Source of the DNA: an uncultured Selenomonas sp.
GTDB taxonomy: Bacteria > Bacillota > Negativicutes > Selenomonadales > Selenomonadaceae
DNA: 64,000 nt
Assembly: GCA_905372355.1 (NCBI GenBank)
Contig: CAJPOT010000007.1
Location: 88,928-152,927 of the forward strand
Direction of reading: 5' to 3'
The notes beneath the pieces are model-generated. The model ran no database searches. It had not been told where the DNA came from and worked only from the letters and a program-made list of their open reading frames with translations. Position numbers and translations under genes: made by a program. Numbering within the stretch: position 1 is the stretch's first letter; each line of letters begins with the position of its first letter. This document shows positions 34,049 through 41,245 of this stretch, piece by piece.

Positions 34049-35410
34049 TTACTGCAGCAAGCTCAGCACGCCGCTCGACGACTGGTTCGCCTGTGCGAGC
34101 ATTGCCTGCGCCGTCTGCGTGAGGATATTGCTCTTCGTGTAGTCCGTCATCGCCTTCGCCATATCAGCGTCGCGGATCGTCGACTCGGCATTCTGCGTGT
34201 TCTCGCTCGCCGTGATGATGTTCGACGACGTGAACTGCAGGCGAGCCTGCGCTGCGCCAAGCACTGTCTGCTGGTCGAGGCACATGCCGATGGCATTCTC
34301 AATGACGTTGACCGCCGCATTGGCGCGTGCACGCGTCGTGACCTGGATCGCCTTCGAGTCAGACCCCATCATGCCGAGTGCCTTCGCGTGCATGTCGGTG
34401 AAGCCGACCTTGACCGCCTGGTTCGAACGCGTGCCGATCTGGAAGACCATGGCGTTGTCGGGCGTCGGATCTTGGGCGCGCACTGTCATCTGGAATTTGT
34501 CGAACATATTGTTCTGCGCTTTCTTGATATTGCCCTGTGAATCGGTCAGGCAGAAGGTCACGCCGCCAATCTGACCCGTCGTGCCGCCATTCTTCGCGCG
34601 AATCGTCAGAGCATCCTTGCCGTCCGCTGTAACAACATCATGTCCATATTGATCAATACCAACCTTGGACAATCCATTAGGTGCCGGGCCTTGATAAGCC
34701 TCCAAATCCGTATTGCCCGGATCTGGAACAAACTTTCCAGTTCCACTTGCAGTATTAGTAAAACAAGCCGTCAAGTTAAAGCTTCCGACGCGGAACGTCT
34801 TCTCGTATGTCTTGCCATCTTTGACATAGGAAACAGTCATCCAGTCCGTTGGCAAAATCCCCAAACTATTCCCATTACGATCCTTGTAATTGGTCAATGC
34901 CGTACCCGACGGATTCGTCCCCTCGGCAAACGACTGATTCGCCCAAGAGGATTTCGTGCCGCCACCATCTGGGAGCACCTGGTTATTGTACGTGCCGCTC
35001 ATCAGAATCTTGCCGTTGTACTGGATGTTCGCGTTGTCGTTGATCTGATCGACCATCGCGTCCATTTCCTTCTGAATCGTCGCGCGGTCATCGTCCGTGT
35101 TCGTGTCGTTCGCCGCATTGATGCACTTTTCCTTGAGCGTGCGCAAAATCTCGACGGTCGAGGCGACAGCGCCCTCGGCGACCTTCATCATGCTGTTGCC
35201 GTTCTGCGTGTTCTGGTTGTCCTGATCGAGCGCACGAATCTGCACGCGCATGCGCTCAGAGATCGACAGGCCCGAGGGATCGTCGCCGGCGCTCGTGATC
35301 TTCATGCCTGAGGAAACCTGCGCAAGGCTCTTCGCACGGTCTTTCTCGTTCTTGTTCAGCGTGTTCAGCGTGTTCGCTGCCTGCATATTGTTCTTTACTA
35401 CTAGTGGCAC
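34049..35410 (-). CDS. fliC: Flagellin
   Basis: A 453-residue flagellin. N-terminal D0/D1: NNMQAANTLNTLNKNEKDRAKSL, QVSSGMKITSAGDDPSGLSI, SERMR; C-terminal D1/D0: GAAQARLQFTSSNI..SENTQNAESTIRDADMAK and AQAMLAQANQSSSGVLSLLQ. The middle (about residues 170-280) is the variable, surface-exposed part and its DNA is richer in A+T than the ends. The start is taken as GTG 35410, behind GGGAGG and matching the usual MxVVKNN opening; the longer frame upstream does not look like flagellin. The nearby glycosyltransferase may modify it. A weak sigma-28-like site (TAAA, 15 bp, GCGGAGAC) lies near 35520. Confidence 0.93.
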   Translation of the reverse strand: MPLVVKNNMQAANTLNTLNKNEKDRAKSLAQVSSGMKITSAGDDPSGLSISERMRVQIRALDQDNQNTQNGNSMMKVAEGAVASTVEILRTLKEKCINAANDTNTDDDRATIQKEMDAMVDQINDNANIQYNGKILMSGTYNNQVLPDGGGTKSSWANQSFAEGTNPSGTALTNYKDRNGNSLGILPTDWMTVSYVKDGKTYEKTFRVGSFNLTACFTNTASGTGKFVPDPGNTDLEAYQGPAPNGLSKVGIDQYGHDVVTADGKDALTIRAKNGGTTGQIGGVTFCLTDSQGNIKKAQNNMFDKFQMTVRAQDPTPDNAMVFQIGTRSNQAVKVGFTDMHAKALGMMGSDSKAIQVTTRARANAAVNVIENAIGMCLDQQTVLGAAQARLQFTSSNIITASENTQNAESTIRDADMAKAMTDYTKSNILTQTAQAMLAQANQSSSGVLSLLQ

Positions 35411-35643
35411 AGCAAAAACCTCCCTGATCATTGACGCCACAGCCAAAGAAACGCGCTTCCTTACGCTGCGACTGTCTTCCCTGATATGCCCAGAGGTCTC
35501 CGCCGACCTCCCTATCACTTTACAGCAATTATATCGTAGCTTCCTCCATTTTCCTTAAGCAAAGCGATGATTTTTTTTGCCATGAAGCCCCAAGAGGTCA
35601 AGCCGAAGGCGCTGACCTTTCGCCGTTTTCCCATATTCTCCGA

Positions 35644-36195
35644 TCACACGAGCAGCTTCTTCATCTTCTGCAGCGCACGCCGCTTGACCACGGCGGCATA
35701 AGCGGCGCTGAGGCCGAGCTTCGCTGCGGCTTCCTTGAGACTCCAATCCGCAAGATAGACGAGCGACAGAAGCTCCTTCTCGCGCTCCGACAGCGTCCTC
35801 ATCGCAGCGAAGAGCGCATCCTTGAGCGCGAAGTCTGCAGCTGTGCCGCCTGCGGCTTCATCTACGACAGACTCCCAGAAGCTCTTGCCCTCCTCGTCAT
35901 TTCCCGGATGCACCTCGCGCTGCCAATAGGCGCGCTCGCGGCGGAAGAACGTATGCAGATCGCCGTAGACGCGGCGCTTGGCAAAGCCCTCGAACGGCAC
36001 GCCGAGCGCCGCGTCGAAATCGCGCACGGCGCGCAGGAAGCTCTCGCGTGCCGCCTGCAAAGCGTCCTCAAATACGGTGCGCAGATGGCGCTGTCGCGCC
36101 GCGCGAAAGAACATCCTCTGAAACTTCTCGCAAAGCTCTGCCAGAACTTCGCCATTTCCCCTCTGCGACTGCAAAACCATTTCGTTGATCGTCAT
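35644..36195 (-). CDS. Small sigma-70-family (sigma-like) factor
   Basis: A 183-residue protein shaped like a two-domain sigma factor: residues 1-90 resemble region 2 (FFRAARQRHLRTVFEDALQA..FL.AVRDFD...GVPFEGFAKRRVYGDLHTFFRR), and residues 125-183 resemble region 4 with a helix-turn-helix (TLSEREKELLSLVYLADWSL, EAAAKLGLS). Positions SLKEAAAKLGLSAAYAAVVKRRAL fit the DNA-contacting helices. The start is ATG 36195 with AAGGG upstream. A perfect 16-bp palindrome sits just before the ribosome binding site. Its targets are unknown; flagellar or surface genes next door are candidates. Confidence 0.78.
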   Translation of the reverse strand: MTINEMVLQSQRGNGEVLAELCEKFQRMFFRAARQRHLRTVFEDALQAARESFLRAVRDFDAALGVPFEGFAKRRVYGDLHTFFRRERAYWQREVHPGNDEEGKSFWESVVDEAAGGTAADFALKDALFAAMRTLSEREKELLSLVYLADWSLKEAAAKLGLSAAYAAVVKRRALQKMKKLLV

Positions 36196-36212
36196 TTTCC
36201 TCACCCTTGGGC

Positions 36213-36228
36213 GAGGAACCGGTTCCTC
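36213..36228. promoter_or_regulatory. Perfect 16-bp palindrome upstream of the sigma-factor gene
   Basis: GAGGAACCGGTTCCTC is fully self-complementary and lies 18-33 bp before the sigma-factor start codon. A site for a dimeric repressor or a 5'-leader hairpin are both possible. Confidence 0.5.
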
Positions 36229-36364
36229 TATGTATTAGCGCTTGCCGCTATTGTAGCGAAGAGGATGCGGCGGGCGCAAAAGCCGAGTGATGGTTGACTC
36301 GCTGGGAAGTTTGGGAGGAACGACGCGTACACGAACGGCGACAGGAGAAGACGACGCGTGTGCC

Positions 36365-36393
36365 TTGCATGCGATTACGGAATATGTTATACT
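36365..36393 (+). promoter_or_regulatory. Promoter of orphan antitoxin-like RNA
   Basis: TTGCAT (36365-36370), a 17-bp spacer and TATACT (36388-36393), with the same ATATGT-TATACTGT-G-TGGCA surroundings as the promoter at 21207-21236. Confidence 0.6.
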
Positions 36394-36399
36394 GTGGGT

Positions 36400-36466
36400 G
36401 GCAAACGTTGTGATCAAATTCGGTACGCGAAAAGCCCCCCAAGGTGCTAGCTTGGGGGGCTTTTCT
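36400..36466 (+). ncRNA. Orphan antitoxin-like small RNA
   Basis: A second copy of the RNA type at 21243-21315: the same promoter layout, a shared TGGCA and GTTGT segment, and a terminator of matching design (AAAAGCCCCCCAAG, loop, CTTGGGGGGCTTTT at 36430-36464). No small membrane-peptide gene is found on the opposite strand downstream, so the toxin seems to have been lost or to lie elsewhere. Confidence 0.5.
36430..36464 (+). terminator. Terminator of orphan RNA
   Basis: A 14-bp perfect stem with a 7-base loop and flanking A- and T-runs; nearly the same design as 21279-21315. Confidence 0.85.
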
Positions 36467-36487
36467 ATTCTTCACGCCATACAGCAA

Positions 36488-36520
36488 AGAGCGCCGCAGC
36501 CCATTTCGCTGCGGCGCTCT
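36488..36520 (-). terminator. Hairpin, possible terminator for the minus-strand gene
   Basis: AGAGCGCCGCAG and CTGCGGCGCTCT form a perfect 12-bp stem with a 9-base loop. On the minus strand it is followed by TTTGCTG, and it lies beyond the MITE downstream of the gene at 36707-37240. Confidence 0.5.
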
Positions 36521-36554
36521 ACGCACGTTCTTTCATTTTCTTCTATTTCCTTCC

Positions 36555-36720
36555 TAGGGAAACGCTGATAAAATGAAGTCGCCCAGATTTGCGCAGATGC
36601 GCTGTATCTATCGAGGAGACAAACCGCAGGCGTAGCGGTGCTACGTCGAGGATTTGTCGACGACGAGAGGACAGTGCAGATGCGTGAAGATGGGTGGCTG
36701 AATTTATCAGTGCTTCCCTA
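36555..36720. mobile_element. MITE, 166 bp, with terminal inverted repeats
   Basis: The ends are TAGGGAAACGCTGATAAA (36555-36572) and TTTATCAGTGCTTCCCTA (36703-36720), an 18-bp inverted repeat with three mismatches. The outermost TA on each side would fit a TA target duplication, as made by IS630/Tc1-type transposases. No transposase or coding frame is inside. The right end overlaps the last codons of the minus-strand gene at 36707 and supplies its stop codon. A collapsed relative lies at 14166-14227. Confidence 0.78.
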
Positions 36721-37240
36721 AAGCGGCACGATTCCATGCCTTCTGCCAGAAGAGACGGCGCAGTACGGCAGCTTCGGTCTTTGCATCGAGGTCTTGACGC
36801 AGGATTTCCGCCGCGCGAAGATGGGCGGCGAGGGTTGCCGCGCCCCAAAGCGCACGGATGCGCCTACCACAGGAAAGCTCGATCTCAGCCGACTCTTCAG
36901 CGCGAACGAGCTGCGCGTGCATGGCATTCACGACGCCCATCGCCGCATCGCCTCGAATGCGCGGCCGCCGTGCGCGAAAGGGCACGAGCACGAGTTCCGA
37001 TGCAATCGCCAAGGGCGCCGTCTGCGCAAGCGCCGTGCGCTCCTTCGCCCACGCACGCAATAGCGGCAGAGAACGGCAATGACGCCTTGCCAAACGCTCC
37101 AGCACAGTGCGCAGACGCGCCCGCACGAGACGATCCGTACCGTCCGCCAAGAAAAGGCGCGTGGCGTCGCCCTCCCCATCGACATATTCGGGCAGCGCCG
37201 CCTCGATCTCCCAATCCTCAGGCAAATCCCAATGCTTCAT
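36707..37240 (-). CDS. Uncharacterised protein whose 3' end lies in a MITE
   Basis: A 177-residue, Arg/Ala/Leu-rich protein that I cannot assign firmly. A segment ASELVLVPFRARRPRIRGD followed by VVNAMHA vaguely recalls the ComK competence regulator, and helices fill the first 80 residues. AGGAAGAAGGA supports the ATG, and a good promoter lies 40-75 bp upstream. The final codons (Leu-Gly-Lys-His, stop) are made from the MITE terminal repeat, so the original C-terminus was probably different. Convergent with the orphan RNA. Confidence 0.6.
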   Translation of the reverse strand: MKHWDLPEDWEIEAALPEYVDGEGDATRLFLADGTDRLVRARLRTVLERLARRHCRSLPLLRAWAKERTALAQTAPLAIASELVLVPFRARRPRIRGDAAMGVVNAMHAQLVRAEESAEIELSCGRRIRALWGAATLAAHLRAAEILRQDLDAKTEAAVLRRLFWQKAWNRAALGKH

Positions 37241-37283
37241 TCCTTCTTCCTCCCATCTTATCCAAACATCTGTTCGCTAAATC

Positions 37284-37313
37284 AGTATAGCATATAGAAC
37301 ATACGTTTGGCAA
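37284..37313 (-). promoter_or_regulatory. Promoter of the 177-residue unknown protein
   Basis: On the minus strand TTGCCA (37313-37308), an 18-bp spacer and TATACT (37289-37284). Confidence 0.6.
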
Positions 37314-37405
37314 GTGTTCTCATGCAGCGCTCCTCTTGAAATATTTCCTGCAGCTGCCGCCCGCTACAAACGGCGGCAAGACAGATTCGGAGGATATCGC
37401 GGCAC

Positions 37406-37446
37406 AAAAAGACGGTGTATATGCCGAATGCGGCATATACACCGTC
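37406..37446 (-). terminator. Terminator of the hydrogenase-like gene
   Basis: A perfect 16-bp stem (GACGGTGTATATGCCG and its complement, 4-base loop, 37411-37446) followed on the minus strand by TTTTT. Confidence 0.9.
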
Positions 37447-37475
37447 CCATCCTCAGTTTTCGACTGCTTCCTTCG

Positions 37476-38585
37476 TCAGGCAAAGCGCTTCCTTGAAAAG
37501 AAGGTCTCGTCGTACAACAGCCCTTCGAGCGTGTAGAAGCCGAGGCGCGTCAGAAGCTCCAAGACGTAGGGATTGTCGAGCGGCGTGCGGTACGGCGAGC
37601 GCTTGCCGTACGCCTTGACATGCTCCTTCGCCTCTTCCTGCGGAATGAGCTTCTTCGGGCCGCCGACGCAGCCGCCCGCACAGCCCATACCCTCGAAGAA
37701 GTTCGCTTTGACCTCTCCTTCCATGAGATCGTTGAGCATCTGCTTGCACTCGGCGACGCCGTTCGCGTGGCGCGAGCGCACCTTGATCGCACGCTCGGGA
37801 CTCAGCCGGTCGAGCGTCATCTGCACCGCCTGGGATACGCCGCCCGCGTAGGCGTAGATGCGTCCCGCTTCCGACGAGTAAACGCGCTTCTTGTCCGACT
37901 GATCCTGCGGATGAATGCCGAGGCGGTCAAAGATGTCCTTGCACTCCTGGAACGTCAGCACATGGTCGATGGCGCCAACGAGGTCAGGATCCTTCGCCTC
38001 CGTCTTCTTTGCCATGCACGGCCCTAAAAACACGGTCAAGGCGTCAGGATAGAGCTTCTTCACCGTGCGTCCTGCAGCGATCATCGGCGAGACGGACGGC
38101 GGCACATGCGGCATGAGATGCCTAAAACTCTTCTTGATCATCGCCACCCACATGGGACAACAGCAGCTCGTGAGCATGTAATCCGACTCCGACTGAATGT
38201 TGCGGTCGAACTCCAAGGCTTCCTTGAGCGTCAGGATGTCGGCGAAGAGCGCGACCTCAACGAGGCCGTCGAACCCCATCTTGCGGAAGGCGTTGCGGAT
38301 CTGTCCCGTCTTGACATCGTGATACTGTCCGAGGAACGCCGGCGCGAGCAGGATGTACGCCTTGCGCCCCACCCGCTTGCCCGCGAGGACATCTTCCAAG
38401 ACGGCATGCGCATCCTTCGTGAGCGCTTTCTTCTGCCCTTCGTCCGAAAGCTTTTCCTCGCCCCAGACCGGCTCATGCACTGTCGGATGGAAAAGACAGT
38501 TGAGCTGCTCGGGATCGTACTCGAACTCCTCTCGCCCTGTGGCCTTTTTCAGCGCTTCACGGTAGAAATCCTCGATTGTCTGCAT
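37476..38585 (-). CDS. Single-domain [FeFe]-hydrogenase-like protein
   Basis: A 369-residue protein consisting of the H-cluster domain alone. The three hydrogenase signatures are present in variant form: TSCCCPMW (139-146), GPCMAKKTEA (188-197) and EGMGCAGGCVGGP (298-310), with the cysteines needed to hold the H-cluster. TSCCCPMW is, to my knowledge, typical of the poorly characterised group B enzymes rather than the classical TSCCPGW type. No ferredoxin-like N-terminal domains with CxxCxxC are present, so it lacks the usual electron wire. The start is the ATG behind GGGGAGG. HydE and HydG, encoded 25-30 kb away, could mature it. It could be a sensor, a low-activity enzyme or a partner of a separate ferredoxin. 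Confidence 0.82.
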   Translation of the reverse strand: MQTIEDFYREALKKATGREEFEYDPEQLNCLFHPTVHEPVWGEEKLSDEGQKKALTKDAHAVLEDVLAGKRVGRKAYILLAPAFLGQYHDVKTGQIRNAFRKMGFDGLVEVALFADILTLKEALEFDRNIQSESDYMLTSCCCPMWVAMIKKSFRHLMPHVPPSVSPMIAAGRTVKKLYPDALTVFLGPCMAKKTEAKDPDLVGAIDHVLTFQECKDIFDRLGIHPQDQSDKKRVYSSEAGRIYAYAGGVSQAVQMTLDRLSPERAIKVRSRHANGVAECKQMLNDLMEGEVKANFFEGMGCAGGCVGGPKKLIPQEEAKEHVKAYGKRSPYRTPLDNPYVLELLTRLGFYTLEGLLYDETFFSRKRFA

Positions 38586-38625
38586 GAAGAATCCTCCCCT
38601 TTTCTGTGCCATTCCCTCCAGTTAT

Positions 38626-38654
38626 ATTATAGCTTGTTTTTATATTCCTGTCAG
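38626..38654 (-). promoter_or_regulatory. Promoter of the hydrogenase-like gene
   Basis: On the minus strand CTGACA (38654-38649), a 17-bp spacer and TATAAT (38631-38626), about 40 bp before the start codon and divergent from the tRNA promoter. Confidence 0.65.
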
Positions 38655-38694
38655 CCAAAGAATCTTTGAATCATAAATTTTTATAAAAAAGGGA

Positions 38695-38723
38695 TTGACA
38701 GTATACGTATTTTCTCCTATAAT
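38695..38723 (+). promoter_or_regulatory. Consensus promoter of tRNA-Gln
   Basis: A perfect TTGACA (38695-38700), a 17-bp spacer and a perfect TATAAT (38718-38723), 28 bp before the tRNA. Confidence 0.88.
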
Positions 38724-38751
38724 AGTCAACGTTGACAGCAACGCTCGTCAA

Positions 38752-38827
38752 TGGGGTATCGCCAAGTTGGTAAGGCACGGGATTCTGAATCCCGCATGCG
38801 TTGGTTCGAGTCCAGCTACCCCAGCCA
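38752..38827 (+). tRNA. tRNA-Gln (anticodon CTG), CCA encoded
   Basis: A complete cloverleaf can be drawn: acceptor TGGGGTA/TACCCCA, anticodon stem CGGGA/TCCCG around loop TTCTGAA (anticodon CTG, reading CAG), T-arm with GGTTCGAGTCC, and a genome-encoded CCA. It stands alone with its own promoter and terminator. Confidence 0.95.
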
Positions 38828-38835
38828 TGCAAATC

Positions 38836-38859
38836 ACGCCGCATCTGCGGCGTTTTTTT
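38836..38859 (+). terminator. Terminator after tRNA-Gln
   Basis: CGCCGC-ATCT-GCGGCG stem-loop followed by TTTTTTT. Confidence 0.85.
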
Positions 38860-38963
38860 GTGCCCGAAAACGACGCAAAAAGAAGCTGCCCGCTCTTTCA
38901 GGGAGCACAGCAGCTTTCAAGAGCGCAGATTCTTCACGAAGGATTTTCCTTCCTGCTGCACCT

Positions 38964-39284
38964 TCACATATCTGCCAAGAGCAGCTTCAGCGCCAGCTGC
39001 TTTTCCATCGGCAGCTGGCGGATCAACTCCAATAAATGCGGGTCGATGCCGTCCGCTTCCTGCCCACGCGCAGGTGCGGACTTCGCGACGATATTGTTGA
39101 GCTCTTCGACGGTCAGATCGAGCGCACGGCAGATCTTCAGCACGTTGTCCATCGCCGCGCCGCCGATGGAGCCATTCAATATGGAAAGAAGCGTCGTGTA
39201 CGGCATGTGGATCTTCGCCGCGAATTCCTTGAGATTGCAGCCGTTCGATTTGATCAGCGACTTGACATAGTCCTCACGCGTCAC
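38964..39284 (-). CDS. XRE-family DNA-binding regulator
   Basis: A 106-residue protein with an N-terminal helix-turn-helix of the Cro/CI type (LKEFAAKIHMPYTTLLSILNG) and a short C-terminal extension that may dimerise. The start is GTG 39284 behind AAAAGGAGG. It is divergent from the glp operon with a 350-bp AT-rich gap between them, so control of itself and possibly of glpABC is plausible but unproven. Confidence 0.82.
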   Translation of the reverse strand: MTREDYVKSLIKSNGCNLKEFAAKIHMPYTTLLSILNGSIGGAAMDNVLKICRALDLTVEELNNIVAKSAPARGQEADGIDPHLLELIRQLPMEKQLALKLLLADM

Positions 39285-39637
39285 GCTTTCGCCTCCTTTT
39301 TGCATCCTTTGATTCCATAGCCATTATACAGGCAAAAAAGAAAAAAGAAAATGTCACTGCAATAATTTTCTTTTTTCGTTGGAAATCCCTCGATTTTATA
39401 TTGATAAATCTGAAAATTTATGATACCATGAACTTGTCAAGAAAAAGAGACTTTTGCGTCTCTTGGAAACGAAAAATCGTATTGTTTGTCAATTCGTGGT
39501 AAAATTTCGTTTCATATCCAAGAATATTTCCTGCGCGGTGCAAATCCAGAGCACAGCGATGTGCGGCAGCGCTCGGGCAGATCGGCAGACACGGAGAGGC
39601 TTCATCTTATCCGTGCTTTTGAAGAAAGGAGAACGAT
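39285..39637. other. AT-rich divergent intergenic region, XRE gene / glp operon
   Basis: No gene seen. TTGATA (39401-39406), 17 bp, TACCAT (39424-39429) is a weak candidate promoter toward glpA. A hairpin AAGAGAC-TTTTGC-GTCTCTT lies at 39445-39464 without a T-run, so it could be leader structure or an operator. On the minus strand TATAAT near 39325 may serve the XRE gene. No clear catabolite-response site was found. Confidence 0.4.
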
Positions 39638-41245
39638 ATGGAGAAGGCAACGGTCGTCGTCATCGGAGGAGGAGCCACGGGCGTCGGCATCCTGCGCGAT
39701 CTCGCCATGCGCGGCATCGACGTGCTGCTCCTCGAAAAGGAAGATCTCGTCAACGGCGCGAGTTCGCGCTACCACGGTCTTCTGCACAGCGGCGGACGCT
39801 ACGCCGTCAAGGATCAGGAGGCTGCAAAGGAGTGCATCGAGGAGAACACGATCCTCCGAAAGATCGGCACGTCGTGCGTCGAGCCGATCGGCGGCATGTT
39901 CGTGCGTCTCGACTCGGACGATGCGGACTTCGAGGCGAGCTGGGTCGAGGGCTGTCGGGCGAGCGGCATCGAGGCGCGCCCCTTGACGCTCGACGAAGCG
40001 TTCCGCATGGAGCCGCGCCTGTCGCGTCATATCGTCTCGGCCTACGCCGTGCCCGACGCGGCAATCGACGGTTTCCGCATGTCGTGCCAGAACGTCGCTT
40101 CCGCCGTACGCTACGGCGGGCGCTACAAGACGTACGCCGAAGTCGTCGGCATCTTGCAGAAGAACGGCGAACTCGAAGGCGTGCGCGTGCGCAATCGCTT
40201 CTCGGGCGAGGAATACTCGATCGCCTGCGACATCCTCGTCAATGCGGCGGGCGGCTGGTGCGAGAAGGTCGCCGAGCTTGCGGGACTCAACGTCCCCGTG
40301 CAGCCCGACAAGGGCACGCTCATCGCTTTCAACCAGCGCCTCGCGAACCACGTCGTCAATCGCCTGCACAAGCCGTCGGACGGCGACATCTTCGTGCCGC
40401 ACGGCTCGATCACGATCCTCGGCACGACGTCGATGAGCATCGACGATCCCGAGGACACGAGCTCGTCCTACGAGGAGATCGAGGCATTGATGAAGATCGG
40501 CGAACAGACCTTCGAGGATCTGCGCCACTACCGCATTCTGCGCGCTTTCGCTGGCTCGCGCCCGCTCTACAAGCAGCCGGGCGCATCGGGGCGCGGCGCG
40601 TCGCGCGGCTTCGTGATTCTCGACCACGAAAAAGACGGGCTCAAGGGCATGATGACGATCGTCGGCGGCAAGTTCACGACGTACCGTCTGATGGCGGAGC
40701 GCATCAGCGACCAGATCGCCGAGAAGCTTGGCGTCAAGACGCCGTGCCGCACGGCCGACGAGCCGCTCGTGCCCGAGGTCAGCGAGGAGGCGAAGAAGAA
40801 GGCGGCGAAGTACTTCCCGTCCTTCGGCACGAACCTCGCGGCGACGCGCCTCGGCCCCGACGCCTTCGAGCGCGTCGCCAAGCGCCTCGAAGAGGAGCCG
40901 GAGTCGCGCGCGCTCGTATGCGAATGCGAGAACATCACGCTCGCAGAGATCGAAGAGATCGCCAAGAGCGCGGACAGCCACATCATCAACGACATCCGAC
41001 GCCGCACGCGCCTTGGCATGGGCACGTGCCAGGGCAATTTCTGCAGCCTTCGCGCCGCCGGCATCTTCGGACGCGTCGGCAGCACAGCGGGCGCGAAAGA
41101 TTCGCTCGGCCAGCTCAAGGGCTTTTTGCAGGGTCGCTGGAAGGGCGTGCGTCCCGTCCTCATGGGGCGCAACATCCGCGAGACGGAGATGACGCGAGCT
41201 CTCTACGAGCTTTCCTTTAATGTCAATGGAGGCAAGAAAGCATGA
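39638..41245 (+). CDS. glpA: Anaerobic glycerol-3-phosphate dehydrogenase subunit A
   Basis: A 535-residue FAD enzyme that oxidises glycerol 3-phosphate to dihydroxyacetone phosphate at the inner face of the membrane. The FAD-binding VVVIGGGATGVGILRDLA is at residues 6-23, SSRYHGLLHSGGRYA follows, and the C-terminus has the BFD-like [2Fe-2S] region with CECENIT and GMGTCQGNFC. AAAGGAG upstream supports the start. It heads the glpABC-K-F run and overlaps glpB by ATGA. Confidence 0.95.
   Translation: MEKATVVVIGGGATGVGILRDLAMRGIDVLLLEKEDLVNGASSRYHGLLHSGGRYAVKDQEAAKECIEENTILRKIGTSCVEPIGGMFVRLDSDDADFEASWVEGCRASGIEARPLTLDEAFRMEPRLSRHIVSAYAVPDAAIDGFRMSCQNVASAVRYGGRYKTYAEVVGILQKNGELEGVRVRNRFSGEEYSIACDILVNAAGGWCEKVAELAGLNVPVQPDKGTLIAFNQRLANHVVNRLHKPSDGDIFVPHGSITILGTTSMSIDDPEDTSSSYEEIEALMKIGEQTFEDLRHYRILRAFAGSRPLYKQPGASGRGASRGFVILDHEKDGLKGMMTIVGGKFTTYRLMAERISDQIAEKLGVKTPCRTADEPLVPEVSEEAKKKAAKYFPSFGTNLAATRLGPDAFERVAKRLEEEPESRALVCECENITLAEIEEIAKSADSHIINDIRRRTRLGMGTCQGNFCSLRAAGIFGRVGSTAGAKDSLGQLKGFLQGRWKGVRPVLMGRNIRETEMTRALYELSFNVNGGKKA

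Noticed and set aside
35411..35518. N-terminal extension of the flagellin
   Set aside because: Flagellins start near the MxVVKNN block; the extra 36 residues are not flagellin-like, and GGGAGG fits GTG 35410.
36287..36568. A 93-codon plus-strand frame over the orphan RNA
   Set aside because: It runs through a strong terminator hairpin and into the MITE, has no good ribosome binding site and no recognisable protein pattern; it is a chance frame.
36555..36720. tRNA or rRNA fragment in the structured 166-bp segment
   Set aside because: No cloverleaf or rRNA motif; the clear terminal inverted repeats and the second, collapsed copy identify it as a MITE.
39445..39464. Terminator before the glp operon
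   Set aside because: The stem is only 7 bp and not followed by T residues on either strand.
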